From Notolepis coatsorum (taxonomy: Eukaryota; Chordata; Actinopteri; Aulopiformes; Paralepididae), in the NCBI GenBank assembly GCA_963971535.1, contig OZ020593.1, positions 35,549,600-35,613,599 on the forward strand: a stretch of DNA of 64,000 bases. Reading direction: 5' to 3'. This document shows positions 45,920 through 57,318 of this stretch, piece by piece. Below the pieces are notes generated by a model, which was given only the letters and a program-made list of their open reading frames with translations, searched no databases and had not been told where the DNA came from. Position 1 is the first letter of the stretch, and each line of letters opens with the position of its first letter. Position numbers and translations under genes: made by a program.

Positions 45920-46333
45920 GCGTGTATGCTTTCCGCAATGCAGTTGTGTTTCCGCGTTCCCGTTTTGCGTTCTGATTGGCCAAGCACGCGCATGCGCATG
46001 AGCCGCGGTAAGCCTCTCAGCCAGGCAGGAATACTAAACTCCAGTTAACCTAATACGAATCATTAAAAAAAGATACCGTTAACTGGAATATGTTGTTTCT
46101 TTACACATATGTTGGATTATGTAATTGGTTTGTCAAGCGACGGCCATATTAGACACATAATTTAAGATATAGTTTATGCATTCGCAAATATGAGAGCTCT
46201 GTCATTGAAGTGGGTGGTGAACAAGACGGCAGTCGTGTAGCGCGGAAACAGCTGTTTGCGCGTGCTTCAGCGGCCAATCAGAGCGCAAAACGGGAATGTG
46301 TAAACACAACTGCGTTGCGGAAAGCATACACGC
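45920..46333. mobile_element. Long-TIR element with a 9-bp target duplication (Mutator- or Merlin-like, 414 bp)
   Basis: The ends are inverted repeats of about 80 bp: left GCGTGTATGCTTTCCGCAAT and right (reverse complement) GCGTGTATGCTTTCCGCAAC. Both continue through a 'gttttgcg(t/c)tctgattggc' motif, with small indels. The perfect 9-bp duplication GGTCTAGCT lies at 45911-45919 and 46334-46342. Long TIRs with 8-10-bp duplications are typical of Mutator-like elements, while Merlin (8-9 bp) is an alternative. The central part is AT-rich and has no transposase. Confidence 0.8.
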
Positions 46334-46349
46334 GGTCTAGCTAACGTGT

Positions 46350-46595
46350 GTAAATGGACTGCATTTATATAGCGCTTTTATCTTAAGCGCTTTTACAACT
46401 TATGCCTCACATTCACCCATTCACTCACACATTCACATGGCGGAGGCGACCATGCAAGGTGCCAACCTGCCCATTGGGAGCAGTTATGGGTTAACTGTCT
46501 TGCTCAAGGACACTTTGACACGCTGCCGGGAGGAGCCAGAATCGAACCGGAAACCTTCTGATTACCAGATGACCGCTCTACCTCCTGAGCCACTG
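46350..46595 (-). mobile_element. SINE-B copy 4
   Basis: Minus-strand copy. In sense orientation the head is CAGTGGCTCAGGAGGTAGAG with the B box GGTTCGATTCTGG, and the 3' end reads 'agcgctatataaatgcagtc'. It is the best match in the window to the L2-like terminal motif. It lies 16 bp from the long-TIR element at 45920-46333. No duplication could be read. Confidence 0.85.
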
Positions 46596-46612
46596 GCATA
46601 GGAGCAGGTTGG

Positions 46613-46833
46613 CTTCCTGTATAATCCTGTGCTATTTCCTGTATAATCCTGTGCTATTTCCTGTATAATCCTGTGCTACTTCCTGTATAATCATGTGCTA
46701 CTTCCTGTATAATCCTGTGCTACTTCCTGTATGATCATTTGCTACTTCCTGTCTGATCCTGTGCTACTTCCTGTATAATCTCGTGCTACTTCCTGTATAA
46801 TCATGTGCTACTTCCTGTATGATCATGTGCTAC
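46613..46833. repeat. 22-bp minisatellite, ten copies
   Basis: The unit is 'ttcctgtataatcctgtgct' plus 'ac', repeated ten times with substitutions such as atcatg for atcctg and tga for taa. It lies directly after the SINE-B copy. Confidence 0.96.
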
Positions 46834-48063
46834 AGTGCAAAAGCACAGGTGTGCATTTTGGCAAGATAACCAATTGTTTTATCTTAAAAAGATAAAACAA
46901 TTCCACATTGCTTGCGGCACAATAACTGTCTTTGTAATAATTTTGCACGGTACAAGCTCAGGTATGTATTATGACCATTTACCACCCTGGAAGACAACAT
47001 GTATCCTAGAAAAAACACCTACATACGTCTGGCTAAAGGCCCCAGGTCTAGTTATACTGTAGCACTTCATGCATGAAAGATTGGTGGCCAGATCCAGGCT
47101 TTTCTACTCCACAACCCCTCATCTCCTTTTCCCTGCTTGGGCTCCACACTGTGTGTCCACCCCCCAACTGTTTCTCCTCCTGTGCAGAGAGTCATGCTGC
47201 CTGGCTAATACCCTGTCTGGTGGTGGGTGCCTGCTGTTTACTGTAATGCGAGAGAGGACTCTAGCAGCCAGGCCCCTCCAGCAGCCCGTGGGGCCCGGAG
47301 CATAATTAATGGCACCCTGCTGAACTGGACAGATGAGGGAGAGGGAGGGAGAGGGAGGGAGGATGGTAACAGGCAGGGGGGACATGGGACTGTGGGAGAT
47401 TTCCTGCTGCAGGTGTTTTCCCGACTCCTACACACCACAAGCTCTCTCCCTCTCTCTCACTCTCAGGAGGGAGGGTGATGGTGTTTCTTTGAACCCCCAG
47501 GGACAGTTGAGTCCACTTTAAATCCCTTTTTAGGTCCTATTCAAATGTGTTGAGGAGCATTGGGCTCTGCCTTTTTAGCAGGAAATACAAAATTATTTCA
47601 CAAATGACCACTTAAAGTCTGGGTAAATCAATAATATGTGTTCTGGGTTTGTCACACACCACAGATAAATGTGTTTTAACCACTCAGCCAAATTTGAACG
47701 ATTAAACAAACGTTAATAACTATTATAAAACCCAGCTCAAAACATCTCATCTGGCTGTTCAGACCATTTCTTAGGGTTGTGGGGGCATGGTCAGATCACA
47801 CTTGATTGACAGCTCTCTTTCAGCTCAAGTGCCATTTATTTTCCATTCAATCACTTGATAAAAACTACCAAAACTATCAAATGGACCTTACTTGATTAGA
47901 AAGCTTGACTAACTAACAACACTAGGTTAGACCACCAAAATCTGTGTTTTTATTTAACTATACATCCCATAGTATGGCGCTAATTGTTTTACCATTTTCC
48001 ATTCACATACATGAAATGGTTACCATTAGCTTTTCAATGCAAAATATTTGAGCTAGTTATCCT
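46834..48063. other. Unassigned non-coding DNA
   Basis: No gene or transposon end recognised. The frames around 47069-47521 overlap in several phases on both strands and have no domain. Confidence 0.4.
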
Positions 48064-48270
<207 letters not shown>

Positions 48271-48271
<1 letters not shown>

Positions 48272-50083
48272 ATTGGATTTGAAGAGAGAAGCGCCTTTCT
48301 CAGACTCAAGGACACTGTACAAGGAGAGAGAAGCTCTCCTTGTAATAAAAGATAAAAGAAAGGGTAAATAAAAATTTGAAGAAAATGATGAATATGTGTT
48401 TAATAACAACAGGAAAGAAACAAATAAGATACAAAAAGGAAGCAAGGTGCTGTCCAATTGGATGAAGTGGTAATTCAAAGATGAATATAATATAAATATG
48501 AATATAATTCAAAGATGAATTGCCTTCTGCTCCTCATTGGATCCCATTCATTATGGAATGCCATCAACACTCCATAAAACATGCTGCTGACAGATCTCCT
48601 CGTTGGTTTGAAGCCATAATGCATCATTCTACAATCGGCAGTGCCACTTTTATGTAGAGAAATAACATTCTTAAAATGATAAAAATTAAATAAGATAAAA
48701 AAAGGAAGCAAGGTGCTGTCCAATTGGATGAAGTGGTAACAGGAAAATTAACAAAAACAAAAAACAAAAACAAACAAACAACAAAAACAACAGGATCTGG
48801 ACCGTGTTGTGTGAAGGCACGTGTGAACAGGTGGGTTTTTAGGCGGGTTTTGAAGAGGTTGATGGTGTCAGAGTCTCGGATGGAGGGGGAGAGGGAGTTC
48901 CACAGCCTGGGGGCAGCTACAGCGAAAGCTCGGGCTCCCAGTGTGGAACGCCTGGTGCGGGGGATGGTGAGGAGGTCGGAGTTGGAGGAGCGGAGGCCTC
49001 GTGCTGGAGTCTAGGGGTGGAGTAGGTTGGTCAGGTAGGAAGGGGCCAACCCGTGCAGGGATTTGTAGGTGAGGAGGAGGATCTTGTAGGGGATTCGGTA
49101 GTTGATGGGGAGCCAGTGGAGTTTTTACAGGGTGGGGGTGATGTGCTGCCAGGGTTTGGTGCACGTGAGGACCCTCGCAGCAGAGTTTTGGACATACTGT
49201 AAGCGATCCAGAACCTTCTTGCAAGCACCAAAAAGGATTCAGTTACAGTAGTCGAGGCGGGAAGTGATGAAGGCGTGAATGAGTGTTTCCGCTGAGGTGT
49301 CGGAGAGTGAGGGGCAGAGGCGGGAAATGGTTCTGAGGTGGAAGAAGGCGGACTTGGTGACAGACTTGATGTGAGGGTGAAATGAGAGGGTTGAGTCCAG
49401 TATTACGCCCAGGTTCCTTACCTCCGTGGAGGGACAGATGGAGTAGCCATCCACGGAGAGAACAAGGTGGTCGATCTTTTGGAGGAGGGCTGGGGAAACT
49501 ATTAATTCGGTCTTCTTGCTGTTGAGTTGAAGGAAGTTGGTGGTCATCCATGTTTTTATGTCCTGGAGGCAGGGAGGGGAGCAGAGGGTTTGGTGTGGAG
49601 GTAAAGCTGCGTGCCGTCTGCGTAAGAGTGGAAGTGGAGGCCATGTTTCCTTATGATATCACCGAGTGGGAGGAGGTAGATCATAAAAAGGAGCGGACCT
49701 AGCACCGAACCCTGGGGAACACCCTGTTTAAGAGACCTGTGCTGGAGCTGACCTGGACCCCCCGAGGGAAACATACTGCTTCCTGTTGGTTAGGTAGGAT
49801 GTGAACCAGGACAGGGGGGTACCAGTGAAGGACACTTTCCAGGCGGTCTAGGAGGATTGAGTGTGAGATGGTGTCAAAAGCAGCTGAGAGGTCCAGGAGG
49901 ATGAGGATGTTGATGTTGCCAGCATCAGCAGCCATGAGGAGATAATTTGTTACCTTGATCAGGGCGGTCTCTGTGCTGTGTTTAGCCCTGAACCCAGACT
50001 GGAGTGTTTCGAACAGGTCATGGTGTGCCATGTGACTCTGTAGCTGGGCGGCTACTGCACGCTCTGGGACCTTGCTGAGACTT
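48271..50083 (-). mobile_element. L2 LINE (5'-truncated, decayed ORF2)
   Basis: Minus-strand coding order: 'LSKVPERAVAAQLQSHM', 'LLDLSAAFDTISHSILLDRL' (motif A), '[20 protein letters not shown]' (motif B), '[13 protein letters not shown]' (motif C with YADG in place of YADD, so catalytically damaged), 'LNSKKTELIV', 'VRNLGVILDSTLSFHPHIKS', and C-terminal 'APRLWNSLPLSIRDSDTINL'. Several frameshifts separate these blocks. The 3' UTR ends in the L2 signature and (ATT)n. At the 5' side it is cut by a hAT element (50085). A 318-bp rearrangement lies in its 3' UTR (48422-48739). Confidence 0.88.
48422..48739. other. Inserted 171-bp copy of distant sequence within a 52-bp direct duplication
   Basis: A 52-bp segment of the L2 3' region ('ggaagcaaggtgctgtccaa', 'ttggatgaagtggtaa') occurs at 48422-48473 and again at 48688-48739 with one mismatch. 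Between them, 48502-48672 is a gap-free copy of 55156-55326 with three mismatches in 171. A short false start of the same sequence ('attcaaagatgaatataata') lies at 48473-48501. The structure resembles a templated insertion made during break repair. Confidence 0.9.
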
Positions 50084-50084
50084 G

Positions 50085-50647
50085 AGGACTCAAGTCTCAA
50101 GCAAGTCCCAAGTCACTGTGTTTAGACTCATGCAAGTCAAGTCGAGTCATTGCTAAACTTCAAGCAAGATAAGTCAGAGATGCTATTTTATGTAACTGGC
50201 GTCAATAATTAGCATGGTATTTTTCTCTGTTTAACATTAGCAAGCATAATGGTGGCAGAACGTGGATGATTACCTGACCATCAATTCCTACGGTGTCTCT
50301 TGTCTGAATCAGAAAGGCTCTGGTAATAATATTAATAATATAAGGCTTGAGAGAAAGTCAACACAGGTACAGGAGAATCCTTTCAACGCGCTTTCAGCTC
50401 AATCCTACTAGACACTGTTTGATTGATTGATTGAATTGGATTGTTCATGCTCAATATCATGGTAACTGCTTATGCTCAATATCCAGAAGAATCCAACTAG
50501 GCTATCCAGCTTAATGAACTCAATATACTGCCAGGTTCTTGTCATCTGCCTCAGGTCATAAATAACAAGTCAAAGTCAAGTCGACTATCAACTTCAGTCA
50601 AGCGAATCACAAGTCCTCAAATTTGCCACTCAAATCCCCCACCTCTG
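50085..50647. mobile_element. hAT-type element truncating the L2 LINE
   Basis: The right end in reverse complement reads CAGAGGTGGGGGATTTGAGT, followed by many 'caagtc/gacttg' motifs, a familiar teleost hAT type. The left part shows the same motifs ('gactcaagtctcaagcaagt') beginning where the L2 frame stops. The left terminus and an 8-bp duplication are not readable. Confidence 0.65.
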
Positions 50648-51501
50648 GTAAACACCCTCAAGTTGAAGCTTTAAGTCTGCACCTCATAGTCATTGTTCCA
50701 TTTCAAATACAGGTGTGTTTAGATTCTACACCTACTATCTATACAATCTGGGCCACAACTTACACAGCACTGATAATTTATCAGTGAAATATGTACGTAT
50801 TTCCTAGGAGGTACGGTGGATTCGGGCTCCCTGGTGGGCAACCTGTGCATCTGCCAAATGCTTAAAAATAGCCTACGCTTGGAATATGCTACATACGCAG
50901 CAGTGTGTGTGTATGTGGGAGGGGGGTATGCCACAATCTAACAGTTACCTCACTTTTAGACAGATCTGAAAATAATCTGCCATCGATGTGTGATCACAAC
51001 ACAACTCTCGCCCTACCATCAACTAGCCAGTGTGTTTTCTAAGCCGGGGGCATTTAACACGCAATATGTCTCTACAATCCTGCATGGTCGGGCCTCTGCT
51101 ATCGGCGTCAGCCAGGCCGCTCAGAGTGCTTCATCTGCATAAAAAATATGGACCTTTTCCTCCTTCCTTGGAAACGGAACACGCTGGGAAGAAGTGCCTG
51201 GCCCAGCGATCTGGCTTATTGCGATCGTATTATCAGTGTGCACGTGTGGTGGCTGGCCCTAAACAATTGTCTCGTGTGAACTGTGAAAAGGGTCCTATGT
51301 GGTTGAAATTGAGGCAGGACAAGAGGATGGCTTAATCCACCCCCACCCCCCCCCCCATTCCTTCCCCCTTCTTATAGCAGTGTCTCCACTTGATTTAACA
51401 CAGGGTGCATCTCGAATAAAAGCAACCGCAGACTGACCCAGATGTAGCCCTGGCCAAGGTGCTGTAGCCGAGAGACCAACGAGGGGAAGCCGCTGCTCCG
51501 C
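50648..51501. other. Unassigned non-coding DNA
   Basis: No recognised element. A C/G-rich run ('ccaccccccc') lies near 51340. Confidence 0.4.
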
Positions 51502-52984
51502 TTGAGTGTAGTAGTACAGGTGGAGTGTAGTAGTAGGGCTGTACCGAATGCTTCGAAGCTTCGAAGCTTCGATCATAATGTTGACATTCGAATTTTAATA
51601 CATTTATTTCTTTTTTATTTCTTTTGAATTTTTTTTTCTATCTGTTTAAATCTGTGTTTGGATACACTAATATTATAATATTATACATAAGACGTCACCA
51701 TCACTTTCATACCAACCGTGCCCTTATTGGATTGTTGATGAAACTGATTAGTTATATTCATTAAAGAAAGTTGATTTAATAAAAGAAAAAAGACAAATTT
51801 AATCAGATTAATCACTTTATTAAAATTGAGGATTTAGTTTAAAAATATATATATTTTTTTTAAGTACATTTTTTTTTATAGACATTCAAAGCTTCGTTCG
51901 AATACTTCAATCGAAGCTTCGAATGTTAAAAAATGACATTCGGTACAGCCCTAGTAGTAGTACAGGTCGAGTGTAGTAGTACAGGTGGAGTGTAGTAGTA
52001 CAGGTGGAGTGTAGTCGTACAGGTGGAGTGTAGTAGTACAGGTGGACTGTAGTAGTACAGGTCGACTGTAGTAGTACAGGTGGAGTGTAGTAGTACAGGT
52101 GGAGTGTAGTAGTACAGGTGGAGTGTAGTAGTACAGGTGGAGTGTAGTAGTACAGGTGGACTGTAGTAGTACAGGTGGACTGTAGTAGTACAGGTGGAGT
52201 GTAGTAGTACAGGTGGAGTGTAGTAGTACAGGTGGAGTGTAGTAGTACAGGTGGAGTGTAGTCAGGTGGAGTGTAGTAGTACAGGTGGAGTGTAGTAGTA
52301 CAGGTGGAGTGTAGTAGTACAGGTGGAGTGTAGTAGTACAGGTGGAGTGTAGTAGTACAGGTGGAGTGTAGTAGTACAGGTGGAGTGTAGTAGTACAGGT
52401 TGAGTGTAGTAGTACAGGTGGAGTGTAGTAGTACAGGTGGAGTGTAGTAGTACAGGTGGAGTGTAGTAGTACAGGTGGAGTGTAGTAGTACAGGTGGACT
52501 GTAGTAGTACAGGTGGAGTGTAGTAGTACAGGTGGACTGTAGTAGTACAGGTGGAGTGTAGTAGTACAGGTGGAGTGTAGTAGTACAGGTGGAGTGTAGT
52601 AGTACTGGTGGAGTGTAGTAGTACAGGTGGAGTGTAGTAGTACAGGTGGAGTGTAGTAGTACTGGTGGAGTGTAGTAGTACAGGTGGAGTGTAGTAGTAC
52701 AGGTGGAGTGTAGTAGTACAGGTGGAGTGTAGTGGTACAGGTGTAGTAGTACAGGTGGAGTGTAGTAGTACAGGTGGAGTGTAGTAGTACAGGTGGAGTG
52801 TAGTAGTACAGGTGGAGTGTAGTAGTACTGGTGGAGTGTAGTAGTACAGGTGGAGTGTAGTAGTACAGGTGGAGTGTAGTAGTACTGGTGGAGTGTAGTA
52901 GTACAGGTGGAGTGTAGTAGTACAGGTGGAGTAGTACTGGTGGAGTGTAGTAGTACAGGTGGAGTGTAGTAGTACAGGTGGAGT
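51502..52984. repeat. 19-bp minisatellite, over 50 copies, split by a hAT element
   Basis: The unit is 'aggtggagtgtagtagtac' (19 bp). The array starts at about 51502 with two units, is interrupted at 51535-51953, and continues to 52984 with about 54 units. Variants (gtcg, gact, tactgg) recur in blocks, indicating multi-unit duplication. A 353-codon frame on the minus strand (Leu/Tyr/Thr repeats) is an artefact of the array. Confidence 0.97.
51535..51953. mobile_element. hAT-type MITE (about 419 bp) within the 19-bp array
   Basis: The terminal inverted repeats AGGGCTGTACCGAATG at both ends (right end in reverse complement, preceded by T) are followed by nested 'ttcgaagcttcga' palindromes. GTAGTAGT flanks both sides, but since that sequence is part of the array it is only weak evidence for an 8-bp duplication. 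Confidence 0.82.
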
Positions 52985-53174
52985 AGGAGGGAGACGCTGA
53001 ATGCCGTGTCAATAGCCTAACATTTACATTTCGACCCCTGAGGTTTTCAAATCAATGGGCAGGCTGCCTGGTCCTCAAACACAGGAGTGCAGTACACCTG
53101 CCTGCCGCTCCATAACCCAGTCGCTAGCAATAGCTTGACACCTCACGACCAACATGATTTATTTTTTCAATCTC

Positions 53175-53447
53175 TTGCAGAGTACATTACACACATGTAT
53201 GCTATTGTACCAGGGATTTGTCCTCTGCATTTAACCCATCCTAAGAATTTAGGAGCAGTGGGAAACCACACGTCCCGGGGAAGCAGTTGGAGGTTACGTG
53301 CCTTGCTCAAAGGCACAGTGGTATTATTGGGTATTGAAGGAGGGGATACACATTTCTTCACTTCTCCCATCCGGTTCTTGGGATTTAACCAGCGACCTTT
53401 CTGGTCACAAGTCCCGCTCCTCTAACCATTATTCCACCGCTGCCTAT
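53175..53447 (-). mobile_element. tRNA-derived SINE-like element (SINE-D)
   Basis: In sense orientation the head 'cagcggtggaataatggtta' then 'gaggagcgggacttgtgacc' covers the A-box region, and GGTCGCTGGTTAAATCCC is a weakened B box. The body includes 'tgcctttgagcaaggcacgt' and the 3' part 'ggatgggttaaatgcagagg', which I know from a widespread teleost repeat. No clear duplication. Confidence 0.7.
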
Positions 53448-54431
53448 GGGGGGGAAATATGGAAATGTTTGGAAATATTGTGTCCCGGGTTTGTTTTGTC
53501 AGTTATTGATTTGGTTCATCTTGGATTCGTGAAAGATTACAGACATATTCTGTAATGGTATTCGGCGCATTGTATGACATTTATTATTCATGAGTACAGT
53601 AAGACCACAGAGGTGGCCCCATTCATTATCAGAATGAGTGCCCGGCAAAGACGAGATAGAGCACGCCAGATGAGACGACACGACCATAAAGTTTTGTGGC
53701 GGCGGCCTCGTTTGGCCTTTCCATTTAGAAGATTAATTCAGCTTCCTGTCATTATTCCCCTCCGAGGCGGATAGCAGTTTCTTTTCCCCACAGGGTCCCA
53801 AAAGAAAAGTTGCCTAAATAATACCCCCAAAAAACAAACAAAGTATTTATTCTCAATGACATTGAGTCACAATGCCAGTTCCTCCGGAATAGGTCCCCCC
53901 CCTCCCTGAATAATGGCAGATTGGAATGGATGCTCGTAAACAATACCGAAGGTGGTCGGCTCGTGTAGATACACCACGGGAAAATAATTATTTTCTTTCA
54001 TCCATTGCATACAGCGACTACAGGATGAACTCTACCACTCTCAAGCATTCTCCCTCAGTGCTGTGGATCAACTGGAAATTCACAGCAGGGGTGGGTGTTT
54101 GTTTGTCGAGCTGCCACTCTCTTTTCCCAGCCTGGCGATATTCCCTGCCGCTCCCGGCATCATCCAGGCCTCAGGACCTCCACGGTCACACGTTCTGTCT
54201 TTTCCTGATCTCCTCCTTTTTCATTTGCATTGTTGTTGTCGTGTGTGGCATCCTGAGCTTGGGTGAACGCTTATACTGTATTGAGTGATATTTGAGCAGG
54301 GCTTATACGCTGACGATAAGCCTCTTACCTTAATAAAGTCAGAGGGAGCATAATACAGTGCCAAGTTGATTCCAACTCCTCACTTATTTATTTATTTATC
54401 TTAAGAGAAGGGGGGGGGGGGGGCAATATAG
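53448..54431. other. Unassigned, low-repeat non-coding DNA
   Basis: Not visibly repetitive apart from a G run of about 13 near 54411-54423. Possible conserved non-coding DNA. Frames at 53926-54288 lack known domains. Confidence 0.4.
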
Positions 54432-54446
54432 AGGCATTGCCGATTT

Positions 54447-54894
54447 TTTCTCTCTCACTTTTTATGTATTTTGCTCCCATCCCAATTTAGTCGTTATGCC
54501 AATTCCCTTCCTGGTCATTGCGCGCATTGTCCCACTGTCGGCCTAGGGAGGGTGTAGAACTACCACATGCCTCCTCCCATACATGTGGAGTCAACCAGCC
54601 GCTTCTTTTCACCTGACAGCGAGGACTCTCACTGGGGGAATGTAACGCATGCAGAGGTTCATGCTATTTTCCCCCGATCCCTTCCCTGCTGAAGGCGCCC
54701 CGACCGACCAGTAGGAACCGCAGTTTACAACGACCAGGACACATACCCCGCCGGCTTCCCACCCGCTAACACTGCCAATTGTGTTAGTAGGGACGACTGA
54801 CCAAGCCGGAGGTACCGCTGACAGCTGGATTCGATCCCAGAGTCTCTGCGGTGGTAGGCGAGTGCATTCTCCACTGCGCTACCCAGCCGCTCTT
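54447..54894 (-). mobile_element. SINE-A copy 6
   Basis: Minus-strand copy of the second subtype, with the head at the right ('ttctccactgcgctacccag') and the T-rich end at the left. A perfect 15-bp duplication, AGGCATTGCCGATTT, lies at 54432-54446 and 54895-54909. Confidence 0.92.
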
Positions 54895-54909
54895 AGGCAT
54901 TGCCGATTT

Positions 54910-56884
54910 GAATCTGTTTTGGTGTTTTCTATTCATTCATTTCACATGGAGGTGGACGACAGCCGAGGGGAGGGTTGAAGGATTCCATATCTTGGAAGAT
55001 TATTTAATGGCCATTATGGTGTTCAAATCTCTGTATCATTATATTGTCAATTAGTGCAGTGTGGTCGTGCTTTGACATAATTTATTTTCTTTGCATTTGG
55101 CACTGCTGCTTCAGACTACTGACCGATTCTCGGTTCAAAGAACATGCCTTGAGATATATAATTCAAAGATGAATTGCCTTCTGCTCCTCATTGGATCCCA
55201 TTCATTATGGAATGCCATCAAAACTCCATAAAACATGCTGCTGACAGATCTCCTCGTTGGTTTGAAGCCATAATCCATCATTCTACAATCTGCAGTGCCA
55301 CTTTTATGTAGAGAAATAACATTCTTGTGCTCTTCACGCAATAATTATGGTAAGTGGCAGCACATTCCTGTGCAAGCCAGCACACAGCAGGAACAATGCA
55401 GTTTGCATCTGGTCGATGGCTGCAAACTTTTATTTCACACATGGTTTGATGTAATACCGCTGGATAAGCCAGCGATTCCCACTCATTTACATGTTTCTGA
55501 TAGTGTCATACATCAGCAAATTGTGTAAATGCCATACAATGGAAATAGCCTATAGATAATGTAAAGGGGAAAAAGAGGGTGATGAAGAAGCAAAGAATGC
55601 TGGTATTTTCAGATTCACAGGGTTGAATTCAGATTCAGATTCAGGTCCCTCGACCATATTCGACCGAATTCAAAGCGGAATCTGCATCACCGATTCCCGT
55701 TTCGCATCTGCGAATGCCACGTCTCTGGCTGTCCTCCCGTTATCCTGTCCTAGGTCACGGAGCCAGCAAAAGGGAACATGTTGGACAGCGCCGGGCTATG
55801 ACACCCGTACAGTGCTCCCGCTGATTCATCTCCAGTGACAGAGGGCTGGGCTCAGCATGCCAGCAGCATGACTGTCATTAATCATGCAAGACCTGGCCGC
55901 GCCCGCAGGAAATTAATTAACTCTTACCAATCAGCATAGGCCCATGATTTAGACTGGCTCATTTATTGCGTATGTGTGTGTATGTGTTGGCGCGCAGTCC
56001 CCACGGCTTATAAACCCACCTTCGCCAGATGCAAGAGGGGGCTATTACACATACGGTGTACGGAGGGAGGGAGTAGAGAGAAAGACAAAGAGAGAGAAGA
56101 TGACGCGGTAGAGAGAAAGGTAGAGAGAGAAAGAGCCTGGTCGAATAAGAAGGCCAATGCTGATATTAAAGTGTCTTGTTCTGATTTTAATTAGCGGAGG
56201 AATTTTCGGCTGTGAGTGACCGTCAGCGCTCCAGTTGAATGGTCTTAACAGCTCGTGGCACGCTCGTAAATGTCTTTCCATGACGAGGCTGAGTGCAATC
56301 ATTGGACCGCATCAAATGGCACCACTTGTCCCGGATTAGGCAAGAGCAGCTCTCCATTAAGGCAAACACAGCGATGTAGCCGGCAGATCTGTGCATGTGA
56401 CTCCTCACATTCATCCTGACCACCGTTTCCCGCCTAGACAATGACTTGTTAGGGCGAACTGCAGCCATCACTCCGAACACAGCCATCTCTCAGGGGCTGG
56501 ATTGGTGTTTAGAGCAGTGGTTCTCCACCCATTTGATGCCACTTTGCAGTTGTAAAAGACGCACACCCAATCATTTTGCTTGTAAATGTCACATAAACTG
56601 TAATGTCACGTAATGTGTAAAGTTCATCGTATCCAGCTGCCGGAAAGTGAGTGACATTTTGTTTTCATGGGGTGATTCTATTTTAATTATTAGATCGTTT
56701 CAATATATTTAATGTCGTATCATTTATTGATGTCGTTTTTCCAGGCACACCTGCACCTGACATCAATATTCTATTAAAAACATATTTTGGTTAACCAGTT
56801 AACTGTACTACCCTCCCCACACTGCCTGGAGGGCTTCTGTGATCCTCGCCTTCACTTTCACAACAAATAATCATAATTCATTCA
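54910..56884. other. Low-repeat non-coding DNA, candidate conserved non-coding region
   Basis: This is the longest low-repeat stretch of the right half. It includes the likely source (55156-55326) of the segment copied into 48.5 kb. Sequence around 55150-55510 and 55860-55960 is AT-rich but complex, with homeodomain-type 'taattaa' cores, as in many developmental enhancers. This is inference only. At 56513 'cagtggttctccaccc' resembles a hAT/Charlie-type end but has no partner. Confidence 0.45.
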
Positions 56885-56898
56885 AGTTAAATTCATTG

Positions 56899-57304
56899 AC
56901 GGGCAGCTGGGTAGTGCAGCGGACTAAGCGCTCGCCTACCACCGCAGAGACTCTGGGATCGAATCCAGCTGTCAGCGCGGTACCTCCGGCTCCTGGTCGT
57001 TGTAAACAGCGACTCCTACTGGTCGGTCGGGGCGCCTGTTCAGCGGGGAAGGCATCTGGGGGAGATAGTGTGATCCTCCCACGCGTTGCACTCCCCCGGT
57101 GAGAGTCCTCGCTGTCAGGTGAAAAGAAGCGGCTGGCTGACTCCACATGTATCGGAGGAAGACATGTGGTAGTCTTCTCCCTCCCCAGGCCGACAGTAGA
57201 GGGCAAAAGCGCGCAACGACCAGGAAGGGAATTGGCATAACGACTAAATTGGGATGAAAAATACGGAAAAAGGGGGAGAAAAAGTAGAAAAAAAAGAAAA
57301 AAAA
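56899..57304 (+). mobile_element. SINE-A copy 7
   Basis: Plus-strand copy of the second subtype, slightly shortened in the head/body junction (the part after the B box GGGATCGAATCCAGC is missing about 60 bp relative to copy 2). The tail contains 'taaattgggatgaaaaatac' and A-rich sequence. A 14-bp duplication, AGTTAAATTCATTG, lies at 56885-56898, with AGTAAAATTCATTG at 57305-57318 (one mismatch). Confidence 0.9.
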
Positions 57305-57318
57305 AGTAAAATTCATTG

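Noticed and set aside
51951-53012. 353-codon minus-strand frame rich in Leu, Tyr and Thr
   Set aside because: Product of the 19-bp minisatellite read in all phases, and no start context or homology.
56513-56815. hAT/Charlie-like element starting CAGTGGTTCTCCACC
   Set aside because: No convincing right terminus or 8-bp duplication. 'ccacactg' at about 56815 is too short to count.
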